A stretch of 64,000 nucleotides of DNA from Asticcacaulis sp. AND118. GTDB taxonomy: Bacteria > Pseudomonadota > Alphaproteobacteria > Caulobacterales > Caulobacteraceae. The position numbers and the translations under genes were made by a program. Below, piece after piece: positions 53,688 through 63,175 of this stretch. The notes under the pieces are model-generated. The model saw only the letters and a list, made by a program, of their open reading frames with translations. It did no database searches and was not told the DNA's origin. Every line of letters starts with the position of its first letter. Position 1 is the first letter of the stretch. The stretch spans positions 2,766,501 to 2,830,500 of the forward strand of contig NZ_CP084910.1 in assembly GCF_020535245.1 (NCBI RefSeq), in the 5' to 3' direction.

Positions 53688-55307
53688 TTATTCTGGCGAG
53701 GGTTGGCGCGGCGGCTCTCCGGGAGCCTCACCCAGAGGCTCCGGATCTTGGAAGGACTTCAGCGGCAGTTCCGGGATGAAGAGCGTGGCCAGAAGCCCCA
53801 GCAACGAGACGAGGAATCCTGCGAACATCACGCCCTTGATGGCGTCCGACACCGTATCGCGGATCACCGGATCGAGCGGTGTGCTGCTCTCCTCTGTCTG
53901 GCTGGCTAATGCCATGCGCTCCAGTTCGGCCAGCGACAGAACCTGTTCGTGCGCGGCATCTGCCTTTGGGGCCATGACCATCAGATTGTGCGTCAGCACC
54001 GCACCGAACACCGCGACGCCGATGGTCGAGCCGATCTGACGGAAGAACTGCCCGGCGCTGGTCGCCACGCCCAGTTCGGAGCGTTCGACGGCGTTCTGAA
54101 CCGCCAGATTGAACAGGCTCTGCGCCGGGCCCAAGCCTATGCCGATCAACGCTACGCGCCACACCACGTCCCACGCGCCGGCTATGTTGGGTAGGGTCGC
54201 GAGGCACAGCGCGCCGATGGCCGTCAGGGCCGCGCCACCCAGCATGATGAAACGATACTTGCCGAATTTATGCACCAGCAGACCCGACAGAGTCGCCGAA
54301 CCGATCAGGCCGACGGTCAGCGGCATCAACGCCAGCCCCGAGGTCGTCGCCGACAGGCCGAGCGCCAGTTGCATCAGCAGCGGCAGGAAGGAGACCAGCC
54401 CCATGAAGGCCATGAAGATCAGCACCGAGGCGAGATTGGCGCTGGCGAACGTCCGGTTACGGAACAAGGACAGAGACAGGATCGGATTTTCGACCTTCGC
54501 TTCGACCCCCAAGAAAGCCACCAAGGCGATGGCGGCGCCGATAAACAGACCCAGCACCAGCGGCGAAGTCCAGCCTGATGTACCGCCCAGACTCAGACCC
54601 AGCAGGAAGGGCAGGAAGGCGGCGACCAACAGAACAGCCCCGGCGAAGTCGATCTTGCCGCCCGTGCGGTGCAGCAGCTTCGGCGTCTTGACGAGGATCA
54701 TAAACAGGGCCAGCCCCGCCAGCGGCAGGTTGATGTAAAACACCCAGCGCCAGCCCGCGACCGGCAGGCCGAACAGGTGGATCGTGCCCATATCGGTGAA
54801 AAAGCCGCCGACCAGCGGCCCGACCACGCTGGCGATACCGAAGGTCGCGCCGAACAGCCCGCCCAGCTTGGCGCGCTCACGCGGCGGGTATAGATCGGCG
54901 ATCACCGCGAAGGCCGAGGTCATCAGCGCCGCTCCACCCAGGCCCTGAATGGCGCGAAACACGATCAGTTGCACCATGCCGCCGCCCAGCAGCGGCAGGT
55001 CGCCGAACTCGCCCGCCAGACCGCACAGGCCCGAACCGAGGATGAAGATGACCACGCCGATGACCAGAATCGGCTTGCGGCCATAGATATCCGACAGCTT
55101 GCCGTAGATCGGCACCATCACGGTCGAGGCCAGCAGATAGGCCGTCGTCACCCAGGCATAGAGATCGAGCCCCGACAGATGCGCCACGATGCGCGGCATG
55201 GCGGTGGAGACGATGGTCTGATCCAGCGCCGAGAGCAGGAAGACGATCATCAGCGCAATGACCGTCACGCGCCGCTCGGCAGAGGTGAAGGTTTGTGCGG
55301 TGTCCAT
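53688..55307 (-). CDS. MFS drug exporter, DHA2 (14-helix) family
   Basis: The 539-residue integral membrane protein has the DHA2 signature sequence in helix 1 ([18 protein letters not shown]), the loop motif [13 protein letters not shown], and [12 protein letters not shown]. About 14 hydrophobic segments are visible. It probably exports hydrophobic drugs or toxic compounds in exchange for protons. No membrane-fusion partner or regulator is adjacent; the next upstream gene is divergent only in function, being phoB on the same strand at lower start. Confidence 0.9.
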   Translation of the reverse strand: MDTAQTFTSAERRVTVIALMIVFLLSALDQTIVSTAMPRIVAHLSGLDLYAWVTTAYLLASTVMVPIYGKLSDIYGRKPILVIGVVIFILGSGLCGLAGEFGDLPLLGGGMVQLIVFRAIQGLGGAALMTSAFAVIADLYPPRERAKLGGLFGATFGIASVVGPLVGGFFTDMGTIHLFGLPVAGWRWVFYINLPLAGLALFMILVKTPKLLHRTGGKIDFAGAVLLVAAFLPFLLGLSLGGTSGWTSPLVLGLFIGAAIALVAFLGVEAKVENPILSLSLFRNRTFASANLASVLIFMAFMGLVSFLPLLMQLALGLSATTSGLALMPLTVGLIGSATLSGLLVHKFGKYRFIMLGGAALTAIGALCLATLPNIAGAWDVVWRVALIGIGLGPAQSLFNLAVQNAVERSELGVATSAGQFFRQIGSTIGVAVFGAVLTHNLMVMAPKADAAHEQVLSLAELERMALASQTEESSTPLDPVIRDTVSDAIKGVMFAGFLVSLLGLLATLFIPELPLKSFQDPEPLGEAPGEPPRQPSPE

Positions 55308-55378
55308 GTGCGCTCCCTGTGTTCAATCGTCGTCTAACACAGGCGCTTACCGAGCAACAATCGGTTTCAGGCGGCGTC

Positions 55379-56074
55379 TCAGCCCTGCATATCGAGCGAA
55401 TAGCCCGCCGAGCGCACGGTGCGGATCGGATCGTAGTCCGTATCGGCATTGAGCGCCTTGCGCAGGCGGCCGATATGGACATCGACCGTACGGGCTTCGA
55501 CATAGACGTCGTTGCCCCACACGGCGTCCAGAAGTTGTTCGCGGCTGAACACGCGCTTGGGGTGCTGCATCAGATAGTCGAGCAGCTTGTATTCCGTCGG
55601 CCCCAGATGCACATCGCGGCCCGAACGCTGAACCCGGTGCGACAGACGGTCGATGATGATTTCACCGAAGATCACCCGATCTTCCGACAGACCCGGACGG
55701 ATGCGACGCAGCACGGCGCGGATGCGCGCCACCAGTTCGACCATCGAGAACGGCTTGATCACATAGTCGTCGGCGCCCGTATCGAGGCCGCGGATGCGGT
55801 CGGTTTCTTCCGAGCGCGCCGTCAGCATGACGATCGGCAGGTTGCGCGTTTCGGTCTGGGCGCGCAGGCGGCGCGTGACCTCGATGCCCGACACCTTGGG
55901 CATCATCCAGTCGCAGACCAGCAGGTCGGGCTGACGTTCGTTGATCATCATGAGGGCTTCGTCGCCGTCGGTGGCGACCCCAACCTCATAGCCCTCTTTT
56001 TCGAGATTGTATTGCAGAAGGGTGGACAGGGCGTCTTCGTCTTCGGCGACAATGATGTAGGGCTTCACGCTCAT
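55379..56074 (-). CDS. phoB: Phosphate regulon response regulator PhoB
   Basis: The 231-residue OmpR-class regulator has a receiver domain (EDEDALSTLLQYNLEKEGYE, phospho-acceptor D55 in LLVCDWMMPK, TARSEE, conserved lysine in DDYVIKPFS) and a winged-helix DNA-binding domain (LGPTEYKLLDYLMQHPKRVFSREQLLD, RTVDVHIGRLRKAL). It activates Pho genes when phosphorylated by PhoR. It lies 54 bases downstream of phoU. Confidence 0.95.
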   Translation of the reverse strand: MSVKPYIIVAEDEDALSTLLQYNLEKEGYEVGVATDGDEALMMINERQPDLLVCDWMMPKVSGIEVTRRLRAQTETRNLPIVMLTARSEETDRIRGLDTGADDYVIKPFSMVELVARIRAVLRRIRPGLSEDRVIFGEIIIDRLSHRVQRSGRDVHLGPTEYKLLDYLMQHPKRVFSREQLLDAVWGNDVYVEARTVDVHIGRLRKALNADTDYDPIRTVRSAGYSLDMQG

Positions 56075-56128
56075 GATGTGCTCTGTATCCCGAGCCTCGG
56101 CCCCGTTGGGGAGACGGAGGCGGCGTCT

Positions 56129-56815
56129 TTAAAAGGTGGAACTTTTCGGGCGATCCTCGACATAGTCTTCGCCCGTGATTTCGTAGTGGATATGCTCGGC
56201 CATATTGGTCGCATGGTCGCCGATGCGCTCCAGATTCTTGGCCATGAACAGGATGTGCGTGCAGGCCGAAATGGTGCGCGGATCGCCCATCATGTAGGTC
56301 AGCAGTTCGCGGAACAGGGCGTTATAGTGCTCGTCCACCTCGGTGTCCGACGACCACACGGCCATGGCCATGTCGAGCTTGCCCGACTTATAGGCGTCCA
56401 GCACGTCGCGCAGGCGCGAGGAGACCAGCTTGCCCATGCGCTCGATCGAACGGGTCAGCGGCGACATCGGCTCGGCTTCGGCGATGACCAGCGAACGCTT
56501 GGCGATGTTCTTGGCCAGATCGCCGGTGCGCTCCAGCGACGTGGCGATCTTCATCGCCGCCACCGTCTTGCGCAGGTCGGCCGCCATCGGCTGACGCAGG
56601 GCGATCATGCGGATGCACTTGCGTTCGACGTCGCGCTCAAGCTCGTCCAGCTTGCGGTCGCGCTCAATCACGCTCTGCGCCAACGCCACATCACGACGCG
56701 CCACCGCCTCGACGGCGTCGGCGACCTGCGCTTCGGCGAGCCCGCCCATCAGCACGACTTCCGCGCTGAGCTGGTCGAGTTCTTCACCGTAGGTTTTGAC
56801 GATGTGGTTGTTCAT
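56129..56815 (-). CDS. phoU: Phosphate signalling protein PhoU
   Basis: The 228-residue all-helical protein has two PhoU repeats with metal-binding-type segments (ATSLERTGDLAKNIAKRS and AKNLERIGDHATNMAEH). PhoU links the Pst transporter to PhoR and keeps PhoR in phosphatase mode when phosphate is plentiful. It lies between phoR and phoB on the same strand. A candidate Pho box lies 40 bases before its start. Confidence 0.95.
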   Translation of the reverse strand: MNNHIVKTYGEELDQLSAEVVLMGGLAEAQVADAVEAVARRDVALAQSVIERDRKLDELERDVERKCIRMIALRQPMAADLRKTVAAMKIATSLERTGDLAKNIAKRSLVIAEAEPMSPLTRSIERMGKLVSSRLRDVLDAYKSGKLDMAMAVWSSDTEVDEHYNALFRELLTYMMGDPRTISACTHILFMAKNLERIGDHATNMAEHIHYEITGEDYVEDRPKSSTF

Positions 56816-56854
56816 AACGCAAATATCCTTGCCCGAAGCCCATATGTTGAATTT

Positions 56855-56872
56855 GTGACAGGCTTATTACAA
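56855..56872 (-). promoter_or_regulatory. Candidate Pho box upstream of phoU
   Basis: On the minus strand the site reads TTGTAAT-AAGC-CTGTCAC: two 7-mers with the 4-base spacing of PhoB sites (consensus CTGTCAT). The right half matches six of seven positions, the left half five of seven. It lies 40 bases before phoU. Confidence 0.35.
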
Positions 56873-56908
56873 CACACCGCCCACGACGGCAAAACTGTCA
56901 TTTTTCTC

Positions 56909-56960
56909 CCTGAAGCCGATTTAAGCCTGTTTCAGACCTCAAGGTTAAATCGGCTTCAGG
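56909..56960. other. Perfect 16-bp hairpin in the phoR-phoU spacer
   Basis: CCTGAAGCCGATTTAA (56909-56924) and its exact complement (56945-56960) flank a 20-base loop. There is no T-run on the minus strand after the stem, so it is not an obvious terminator. It may fold in the phoR-phoU transcript and affect processing or stability. Confidence 0.7.
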
Positions 56961-56972
56961 ACATTGGTTTAT

Positions 56973-57019
56973 CAGCACATTTACACCGGAAAAGTGGTCT
57001 CCACTTTTCCGGATGTGCT
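56973..57019. repeat. Intergenic palindromic repeat, copy 6
   Basis: AGCACATTTACACCGGAAAA then GTGGTCTCCACTTTTCCGGATGTGCT. The inner part CCGGAAAAGTGG / CCACTTTTCCGG is a perfect 12-bp inverted repeat around TCT. It ends directly at the phoR stop, so it may also serve as a 3'-end hairpin. Confidence 0.75.
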
Positions 57020-58543
57020 TCAACGCGCGTTCACAAAGCCGATAACCGGGCTTTCCTTATACCGGCCGGCCTGCGGGAAGCAGGCGCTGAAGCTGGTATA
57101 GGTCTCTACCGGTCCCGTCGGCCCGACGTCCAGCCCGCCATAGGGTAACAGGTCCTTGTCGGCGACCGAAGGCTGCGCCACCGACTCGACCACCAGCGCG
57201 CCGCGATGGCGGTTGATGATGTGCTTGACGATGGCCAGACCCAGACCGGTGCCCAGACGGTCGCCGGACTTCTGACCCTCGACGCGATAGAAGCGCTCGG
57301 CCAGACGCGGCAGGAATTCGCGGCGAATGCCGGGCCCGCGGTCGGTCACGCGCACCACCGTATACCAGGCGTCGCGGCGGTCGGGCCGCAGCAGCACCAG
57401 CTTGGACGCCGACGGGTCGCGCGCACCGAAGGCCTCTTCCAGCGTGCAGTCGTTGAAGATTTCCAGCTCTACTGTCGAACCGCGCGGCGCGTATTTCAGC
57501 GCATTGTCCGACAGGTTCTGCACCACCTGCAGCACCTGATCGCGGTCGGCGGTCAGGAAATACTGCCCCGGCGGCGGGCCCTTTACGGTCAGCGAGACCT
57601 GCTTTTCCTGCGCCAGAATGCTGAGGCCGTCCATCACGTCGCGCGCGCACAGGGCCAGATCGGCCTCGCCCGACGGCGGCACATGCTCGTTCATTTCGAT
57701 GCGGCTGAGCGACAGCAGATCCTGAATCAGACGGCCCATGCGGTCGGCCTGCGACGCCATGATATTGAGAAACTTGTCGCGCGCCTTGATGTCGTCCTTG
57801 GCATGGCCGCGCAGGGTCTCGATGAATCCGGTCAGCGAGGCCAGCGGCGTGCGCAACTCGTGCGAGGCATTGGCGAGGAAGTCGGCGCGCATGCGCTCGA
57901 TGCGGCGGATGTCGGTTTCGTCGCGGATGACCAGCAGCGACAGGCGTTTCATGCCGCCTTCGGCCACCGGCAGGGGCGAGGTCCAGGCGCGCCAGAACTT
58001 GTCCTGCGCGCCGGAGGTTTCGAAAACCGTATCGCGGGCAATGCCGCCGAACAGAGCTTCGTCCACAGCCTCCAGCACTTCGGGATAGCGCAGGGACGAA
58101 ACGAGCAGACCGCCTTCCTTGACGATGCCGAAGGCTTCGACCGCCGCCGTATTGGCGAAGACGATCCAGCGGCCGGCAATATCGTTGGGCTCGACGCCCG
58201 ACACGATCATCACCGGATCGGGGATGGCGCGCAGCACCTCCTGAAAGCTGGGGCCTTCCGGCTGAACGCGCACGGGCTCAGGCACAGGCGTGGCGGGGAC
58301 ATCCTGCGTCTTCTGGCGCTGCAACTCTCCGTAGGTCATATAGAGGCTTAAGGTCAGGACACCGACGGCCACCCATATCAGCCACGGCGCCGCGGGCGTC
58401 AGGAAGGCAAGCGCGATCAGCACCGTGAGGCCTGCGACCAAGGGCAATACAATACGCTTACGGGGTTGCGCCGCCATATACGCTGGTTCCTGATAATGCG
58501 GAGCCCATAAGACTCCGGCGTGCGTTAACAACCTGTTAGCCAT
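57020..58543 (-). CDS. phoR: Phosphate regulon sensor histidine kinase PhoR
   Basis: The 507-residue kinase has two N-terminal membrane helices (IVLPLVAGLTVLIALAFL; WLIWVAVGVLTLSLYMTY), a PAS-like domain (residues ~80-200), a HisKA domain with the phospho-accepting ASHELRTPLASLTG, and a HATPase domain (NLSDNALKYAPRG, DRGPGI, GTGLGLAIVKHIINRH). ATG 58543 is chosen because GGAGG lies five bases upstream; ATG 58477 (residue 23 of this frame) with a weaker AGGA is the alternative. A Pho box sits 47 bases upstream, implying autoregulation. Confidence 0.93.
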   Translation of the reverse strand: MANRLLTHAGVLWAPHYQEPAYMAAQPRKRIVLPLVAGLTVLIALAFLTPAAPWLIWVAVGVLTLSLYMTYGELQRQKTQDVPATPVPEPVRVQPEGPSFQEVLRAIPDPVMIVSGVEPNDIAGRWIVFANTAAVEAFGIVKEGGLLVSSLRYPEVLEAVDEALFGGIARDTVFETSGAQDKFWRAWTSPLPVAEGGMKRLSLLVIRDETDIRRIERMRADFLANASHELRTPLASLTGFIETLRGHAKDDIKARDKFLNIMASQADRMGRLIQDLLSLSRIEMNEHVPPSGEADLALCARDVMDGLSILAQEKQVSLTVKGPPPGQYFLTADRDQVLQVVQNLSDNALKYAPRGSTVELEIFNDCTLEEAFGARDPSASKLVLLRPDRRDAWYTVVRVTDRGPGIRREFLPRLAERFYRVEGQKSGDRLGTGLGLAIVKHIINRHRGALVVESVAQPSVADKDLLPYGGLDVGPTGPVETYTSFSACFPQAGRYKESPVIGFVNAR

Positions 58544-58589
58544 CAAGGCCTCCGCCCCGGTTTTTATGCACAGGGGGTAAGCCGATTTG

Positions 58590-58607
58590 ACGACAGGCGC
58601 GTGACAG
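58590..58607 (-). promoter_or_regulatory. Pho box upstream of phoR
   Basis: On the minus strand the site reads CTGTCAC-GCGC-CTGTCGT, two direct 7-mers at 11-base periodicity, each one mismatch from the CTGTCAT PhoB consensus. It is 47 bases before the chosen phoR start and points to PhoB-dependent transcription of phoR. Confidence 0.65.
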
Positions 58608-58664
58608 GAAAGTTAAGAAACGCGACAACCGTGCCGATAGCCAGACATGCGGTAATCAGAGAGT

Positions 58665-59936
58665 TTAAGGCCGGGTCTGACCGGCGCCGCGCACCACATA
58701 TTTAAAGGTGGTCAATTGCTCGGCCCCCACAGGCCCGCGCGCGTGCATGCGGCCCGTGGCGATGCCTATTTCCGCCCCCAGTCCGAACTCACCCCCATCG
58801 GCAAACTGCGTCGACGCGTTCCAGATAACGATGGCCGAATCGACTTCGTTGAGGAAGGCTTCGGCGGCCTCCGGGTCTTCGGTGATGATGGCTTCGGTAT
58901 GTTGGGTGCCGTAGATGCGGATATGCTCGACCGCTTCCGCGAGGCCGTTGACCACGCGCACGGCCAGCACCTTGTCGAGATATTCGGTGCGCCAGTCGTC
59001 TTCGGTCGCTGCCGCCATTGGCTGGATGGCGCGGGCGGCCTCATCGCCGCGCAGTTCGCAGCCCTTGTCGATCAGGGCCAGGGCGATGCGCGGCAACAGG
59101 CTGTCGGCCACGGCCTTGTCGATCAGCAGGGTCTCGGTCGCACCACAGACCGAGACACGGCGCATCTTGGCGTTCAGCACGATGGCCACGGCCTTGTCCG
59201 GATCGGCGTCGGTGTGGACATAGGTATGGTTCAGCCCTTCGAGGTGCGCCAGAACCGGCACGCGGGCCTCCTGCTGCACGCGCGCCACCAGCGACTTGCC
59301 GCCGCGCGGAATAATCAGATTGACCGTGTCGTTCAGCCCGCCCAGCAACAGGCCTACGGCATCACGGTCGGCAGTCGGCACCAGTTGCACGGCGGCGGGA
59401 ATATCGGCCTCGGCAAAGGCCTGCTCAAAGGCCACGAAGATGGCTTTCGCCGAATTCAGGGCTTCCGAACCCGTGCGCAAAATGGCCCCGTTGGACGAGC
59501 GGATGCACAGGGCGGCTGCGTCGGCGGTCACGTTCGGACGCGACTCGTAGATGATGCCGATGACACCGATGGGTGTGGACACGCGGGCGATATCGAGACC
59601 ATTGGGGCGATCCCAGCGCGCCAGTTCCTTGCCCACCGGATCGGCGAGCGCCGCAACCTCTTCTAATCCCTTGGCCATGGCTTCGACGCGATCGGGATTG
59701 AGCACCAGACGCTCGACCATGGCGCTGGACAGACCCCTCTGTGAGGCCGCTTCGACATCGGCGGCATTAGCGGTCAGAATGGCGTCCTGCTGGGCGCGGA
59801 TATGCTTCGCCGCGCTGAGGATGAGTTTGGTGCGCGCCTCTGGCCCGGCCAGACGCAGGGCTTCAGCGCCCGCCTTGGCCTTCGCGGCCAGATCGGTCAT
59901 CAGTTGCGTCAGAGAAAGGTTGCCAGAGGTGTCCAT
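58665..59936 (-). CDS. proA: Gamma-glutamyl phosphate reductase
   Basis: The 423-residue aldehyde-dehydrogenase-fold enzyme makes glutamate 5-semialdehyde in proline synthesis. It has GVIGIIYESRPNVTADAAALC, LIIPRGGKSLV, the catalytic cysteine in RRVSVCGATETLL, and EFGLGAEIGIATGRMHARGPVG. It is the last gene of proB - membrane protein - proA, 42 bases after the middle gene. Confidence 0.95.
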   Translation of the reverse strand: MDTSGNLSLTQLMTDLAAKAKAGAEALRLAGPEARTKLILSAAKHIRAQQDAILTANAADVEAASQRGLSSAMVERLVLNPDRVEAMAKGLEEVAALADPVGKELARWDRPNGLDIARVSTPIGVIGIIYESRPNVTADAAALCIRSSNGAILRTGSEALNSAKAIFVAFEQAFAEADIPAAVQLVPTADRDAVGLLLGGLNDTVNLIIPRGGKSLVARVQQEARVPVLAHLEGLNHTYVHTDADPDKAVAIVLNAKMRRVSVCGATETLLIDKAVADSLLPRIALALIDKGCELRGDEAARAIQPMAAATEDDWRTEYLDKVLAVRVVNGLAEAVEHIRIYGTQHTEAIITEDPEAAEAFLNEVDSAIVIWNASTQFADGGEFGLGAEIGIATGRMHARGPVGAEQLTTFKYVVRGAGQTRP

Positions 59937-59978
59937 ATCGGTCTCCCGGAAGTTTGGAATGCCAAGACCTTCATCCGG

Positions 59979-60395
59979 TCAGGTCTTAGTGTTGTAAATG
60001 GTGACGAAGCACTCTTTTTCATCAGAAAGGGCCGACTTCATGAACGCATCTCCGTCGGATCCCGGAAGCGTCATGAGTTTCGGCACCCAGAACGCCATTT
60101 TCTTCGCTTTAAGCGGCAGAGTTAAGTCCCCATTCGTGTGCGCCACGTGGTAAAAACAAACATCTGCCCAAGGCCCCCGCTCCGTCTTAATCACGGTAAC
60201 GGTTTTTACGTCTACCCACCGAACGTGCACCTGTTCACGCCCTTTTACGACAACCTTAAAGGCGTCACCCGTCAGGTGAACCGTTACAGATTTGGGCGAC
60301 TCACCCTTTCTTCCGGGGCGCATTATAATCCGGGTGACCAGCAGCGCTGCCAGCACAGCGCACACCAGCAGAATAGCAATATCCCAGCTCAACAC
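59979..60395 (-). CDS. Membrane-anchored hypothetical protein between proB and proA
   Basis: The 138-residue protein has one N-terminal helix (WDIAILLVCAVLAALLVTRII) and a soluble beta-rich domain with KSVTVHLTGDAFKVVVKG and VRWVDVKTVTVIKTER, a pattern resembling small PH-like domains facing the cytoplasm. It starts 17 bases after the proB stop and should be co-transcribed with proA. I do not recognise the family. Confidence 0.7.
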   Translation of the reverse strand: MLSWDIAILLVCAVLAALLVTRIIMRPGRKGESPKSVTVHLTGDAFKVVVKGREQVHVRWVDVKTVTVIKTERGPWADVCFYHVAHTNGDLTLPLKAKKMAFWVPKLMTLPGSDGDAFMKSALSDEKECFVTIYNTKT

Positions 60396-60412
60396 ATCCC
60401 CCTTGGCGATGC

Positions 60413-61558
60413 TTAAACCATCACCATATCGTCGCGGTGAATAACTTCATCCCCCGAAGTATAGCCCAGTATCGTCTCGATGTCCTTGCTCGCGCGGCCC
60501 TTGATGGCGGCGATGTCGTCCGAGCCATAGGTGGCGATGCCACGCGCCAGTTCGCGCCCGTCGTGCAGGACCGACACGCTGTCGCCCTTATCAAACAGAC
60601 CCGTTACCGAGGTAATACCCGACGGTAGAAGCGACTTGCCGGACGCCAGCGCCTTGGCCGCACCGGCATCGATATGGACCTGCCCGGCCGGCACCACCGT
60701 CCCGGCGATCCATGCCTTATAGGCAGCCCCCGAAGAGGCCTGAGCCGCAAACAGGGTATAGCGCGCCCCTCGACCCAGCGCCGACAGCGGGCGCAAGACC
60801 TGACCGTTCATAATGGTGGTAGAACACCCGGCTGCCCCGGCGATGCGCGCCGCGGCAATCTTGGTCGCCATGCCGCCCGTGCCGACGCCTGCGGCGGCAT
60901 TGGCACCACCCGCCATGGCTTCGATTTCGGGGGTTATGGTGTCCACGAGCGCAATATGCTCCGCAGACGGATTATTGCGCGGATCGGCCGTATAGAGCCC
61001 GTCGATATCCGACAGCAGAACCAATGCTTCCGATCTTACCAGCATGGCCGCGCGCGCGGCCAGCCGGTCGTTATCGCCGTAACGGATTTCCTCGGTCGCC
61101 ACCGTATCGTTCTCATTTACGATCGGCACGATCCCAAGCTTCAGAAGGGTATCCGCCGTTTCCCGCGCATTGAGCCAGCGACGCCGGCGCTCGGTATCTT
61201 CGCGCGTCAGCAGCACCTGCGCGACCTTTATACCGTGTTCGGAGAAAACCTCGTCCCAGGCGCGCATCAGGATCGGCTGCCCCGCCGCCGCCGCCGCCTG
61301 CTTCTTTTCGAGCGGTAATTGGCGCGTGGTCAGTCCCAGATAACGCCGCCCCAGGGCCCCGGCCCCGGACGAGACGATCATCACTTCCGCCCCTGTCGCA
61401 CGCAACCGCGCTACATCCTCAGCCAATCCGCGCATCCACAACGTATTGGCCGCCCCGGTTTCCGGATTGACGATCAGCGCCGACCCGATCTTCAGCGTCA
61501 CGCGCTTCGCCCGCGCAATGTGCGCCGGAAAGTCGGATTTTGTCGCCGCGGACGTCAT
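60413..61558 (-). CDS. proB: Glutamate 5-kinase
   Basis: The 381-residue enzyme phosphorylates glutamate. The kinase domain shows [53 protein letters not shown] and [15 protein letters not shown]; a C-terminal PUA domain (residues ~280-375) follows. ATG 61558 is chosen with AAAAGG six bases upstream; the frame is open further, but without supporting family sequence. It is divergent from thrC. Confidence 0.95.
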   Translation of the reverse strand: MTSAATKSDFPAHIARAKRVTLKIGSALIVNPETGAANTLWMRGLAEDVARLRATGAEVMIVSSGAGALGRRYLGLTTRQLPLEKKQAAAAAGQPILMRAWDEVFSEHGIKVAQVLLTREDTERRRRWLNARETADTLLKLGIVPIVNENDTVATEEIRYGDNDRLAARAAMLVRSEALVLLSDIDGLYTADPRNNPSAEHIALVDTITPEIEAMAGGANAAAGVGTGGMATKIAAARIAGAAGCSTTIMNGQVLRPLSALGRGARYTLFAAQASSGAAYKAWIAGTVVPAGQVHIDAGAAKALASGKSLLPSGITSVTGLFDKGDSVSVLHDGRELARGIATYGSDDIAAIKGRASKDIETILGYTSGDEVIHRDDMVMV

Positions 61559-61644
61559 GGAAAGCCTTTTCTCAGGCGTCTGAAAATGATAGGCCCGCCG
61601 CGACAGTTTTATCGCGGGCGAACCCCTTGCGCCTATTAGCGGAC

Positions 61645-61671
61645 AAACCCTTCTCGAAGCAAGAAGGGTTT
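61645..61671. promoter_or_regulatory. Hairpin in the thrC leader
   Basis: A perfect 10-bp inverted repeat AAACCCTTCT / AGAAGGGTTT with a 7-base loop lies 27 bases before the thrC ATG. It could be an attenuator, an operator or a protective 5' hairpin; no T-run follows, so I do not call it a terminator. Confidence 0.4.
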
Positions 61672-61697
61672 GAAAGCTTTTAAGAAATGGTAACAAA

Positions 61698-63083
61698 ATG
61701 AACTATATCGGCACGCGCGGTTTCTCGGATCAACGCAGCTTTGCGGGCGCTCTGCTCGACGGTCTGGCGCCCGATGGCGGTCTGTACGTGCCGCAGAACT
61801 GGCCGACCCCGGATTTCGACCTCGCCGCCGCCTCAAAGGGCGGTTATGGCGACCTCACGGTGAAGCTGCTCAACCTGTTCGGCGTCAACGTCCTCGGCGA
61901 TCAGGCTGTCAAGGCCGCCGCCCAGCGCACCGAAGACGCCTTCCTGCGCAATGGTGCGGTGCCGCTGACCAAGCTTGAGGACAATCTGTGGCTTCTGGAG
62001 CTGTATCACGGCCCGACCCACGCCTTCAAAGACATGGCCATGCAGATGATGGCCCCGCTGACCGACGCAGCCCTGGCGCAGCGCGGCGAAAAGCTGACTC
62101 TGGTCACGGCCACCTCCGGCGATACGGGCGCCGCCGCCGTGCGCGCCTTTGCAGGTTCCAAGCACGTCAAGCTGATCGTCTTTCATCCGCTCGGCCGCGT
62201 CTCGCCCGTGCAGCGCCTGCAGATGACCACGGTTCAGGCCGACAACGTTTTGAACGTCGGCGTGAAGGGCGATTTCGACGACTGCCAGAAGATCGTCAAG
62301 GCGCTGCTGTCCGAGCCGTCGCTGAAGGCGCAAGGCCTGATTTCCTCGGTCAACTCGATCAACTGGGGCCGTCTGCTGGGACAGGTGCCCTACTATCTGG
62401 CCGCCGCCGCCCATTCCGGCGCGGACAAGCCGGAATTCATCGTGCCGACCGGCAATTTCGGCGACGCCTTCGCCGGCTGGGTGGCGCGCAAGATCGGCGG
62501 CAACGTCGGTCACCTGCACGCCGCCGTGAACCAGAACGACGCCCTCAATCAGGCCATCAACAACGGCCGCTACGTCCGCCGTCAGGCCGTCGAAACCGCC
62601 TCCGTATCGATGGACGTCCAAGCGCCGTCGAACTTCGAGCGCCTGGTGTTCGAAGCCTCGGGCCGCGACGCCGGCGCCACCCACGACCTGTTCGATACCT
62701 TCGCCCAATCGGGCGAAGCCACCCTGTCCGGTAATCTGCAGGACGCGCTGAAGGCCGAGGTCTCGGCCTCTACCGTCTCCGAAGAACAAACCAAGGCAAC
62801 GATCAAGCTTGCCTACGAAAAGTACGGTCAGATGATCTGCCCGCACACCGCCGTCGCGCTTTCGGCAGCGTTGGAGCGTAAAGGTGACACCCCGCAGATC
62901 GTGCTTTCGACGGCGCACCCGGCCAAGTTCCCGTCCTTTGTTACCGAGGCTCTCGGCTTCGAACCCAAGGCCCCGGACGCCATCACCGACCTCTACGGCC
63001 TGACCGAAACCCTGACCGAAATGCCCGCTGACATCGCTGCGGCCGTCACCACGGTCAAGGCCTTCATCGAATGGATCGATTAG
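61698..63083 (+). CDS. thrC: Threonine synthase
   Basis: The 461-residue PLP enzyme converts O-phosphohomoserine to threonine. It begins YIGTRG, has the PLP lysine in [12 protein letters not shown] (K111), [15 protein letters not shown] and [15 protein letters not shown], and [15 protein letters not shown], typical of the long class found in alphaproteobacteria. It makes the substrate of the threonine dehydratases at 40750 and 46675. An inverted repeat lies in its leader. Confidence 0.95.
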   Translation: MNYIGTRGFSDQRSFAGALLDGLAPDGGLYVPQNWPTPDFDLAAASKGGYGDLTVKLLNLFGVNVLGDQAVKAAAQRTEDAFLRNGAVPLTKLEDNLWLLELYHGPTHAFKDMAMQMMAPLTDAALAQRGEKLTLVTATSGDTGAAAVRAFAGSKHVKLIVFHPLGRVSPVQRLQMTTVQADNVLNVGVKGDFDDCQKIVKALLSEPSLKAQGLISSVNSINWGRLLGQVPYYLAAAAHSGADKPEFIVPTGNFGDAFAGWVARKIGGNVGHLHAAVNQNDALNQAINNGRYVRRQAVETASVSMDVQAPSNFERLVFEASGRDAGATHDLFDTFAQSGEATLSGNLQDALKAEVSASTVSEEQTKATIKLAYEKYGQMICPHTAVALSAALERKGDTPQIVLSTAHPAKFPSFVTEALGFEPKAPDAITDLYGLTETLTEMPADIAAAVTTVKAFIEWID

Positions 63084-63175
63084 CAGAGGCAGGGGCCCGC
63101 GCTCGAGCAGCGCAGCGGTAGCGCACCAAAATGCGCCTGCACCCATAACTGGGAGCAGACGTTCAGGACTGCGTT

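Noticed and set aside
55295-57148. 617-codon open frame on the plus strand
   Set aside because: It runs antisense through phoB and phoU, both secure genes, and its translation is low-complexity Arg/His/Gln/Gly-rich.
58525-58539. Possible CtrA site TTAA-N7-TTAG
   Set aside because: The spacing fits, but the right half is imperfect and the site lies inside the chosen phoR reading frame; such matches arise by chance.
61833-63146. 437-codon open frame on the minus strand
   Set aside because: It is antisense to threonine synthase and Gly/Arg/Val-rich, as expected for the shadow of a high-GC gene.
63084-63175. tRNA-like or terminator structure after thrC
   Set aside because: Only a short stem GCGCA / TGCGC is visible, with no T-run and no cloverleaf arms.
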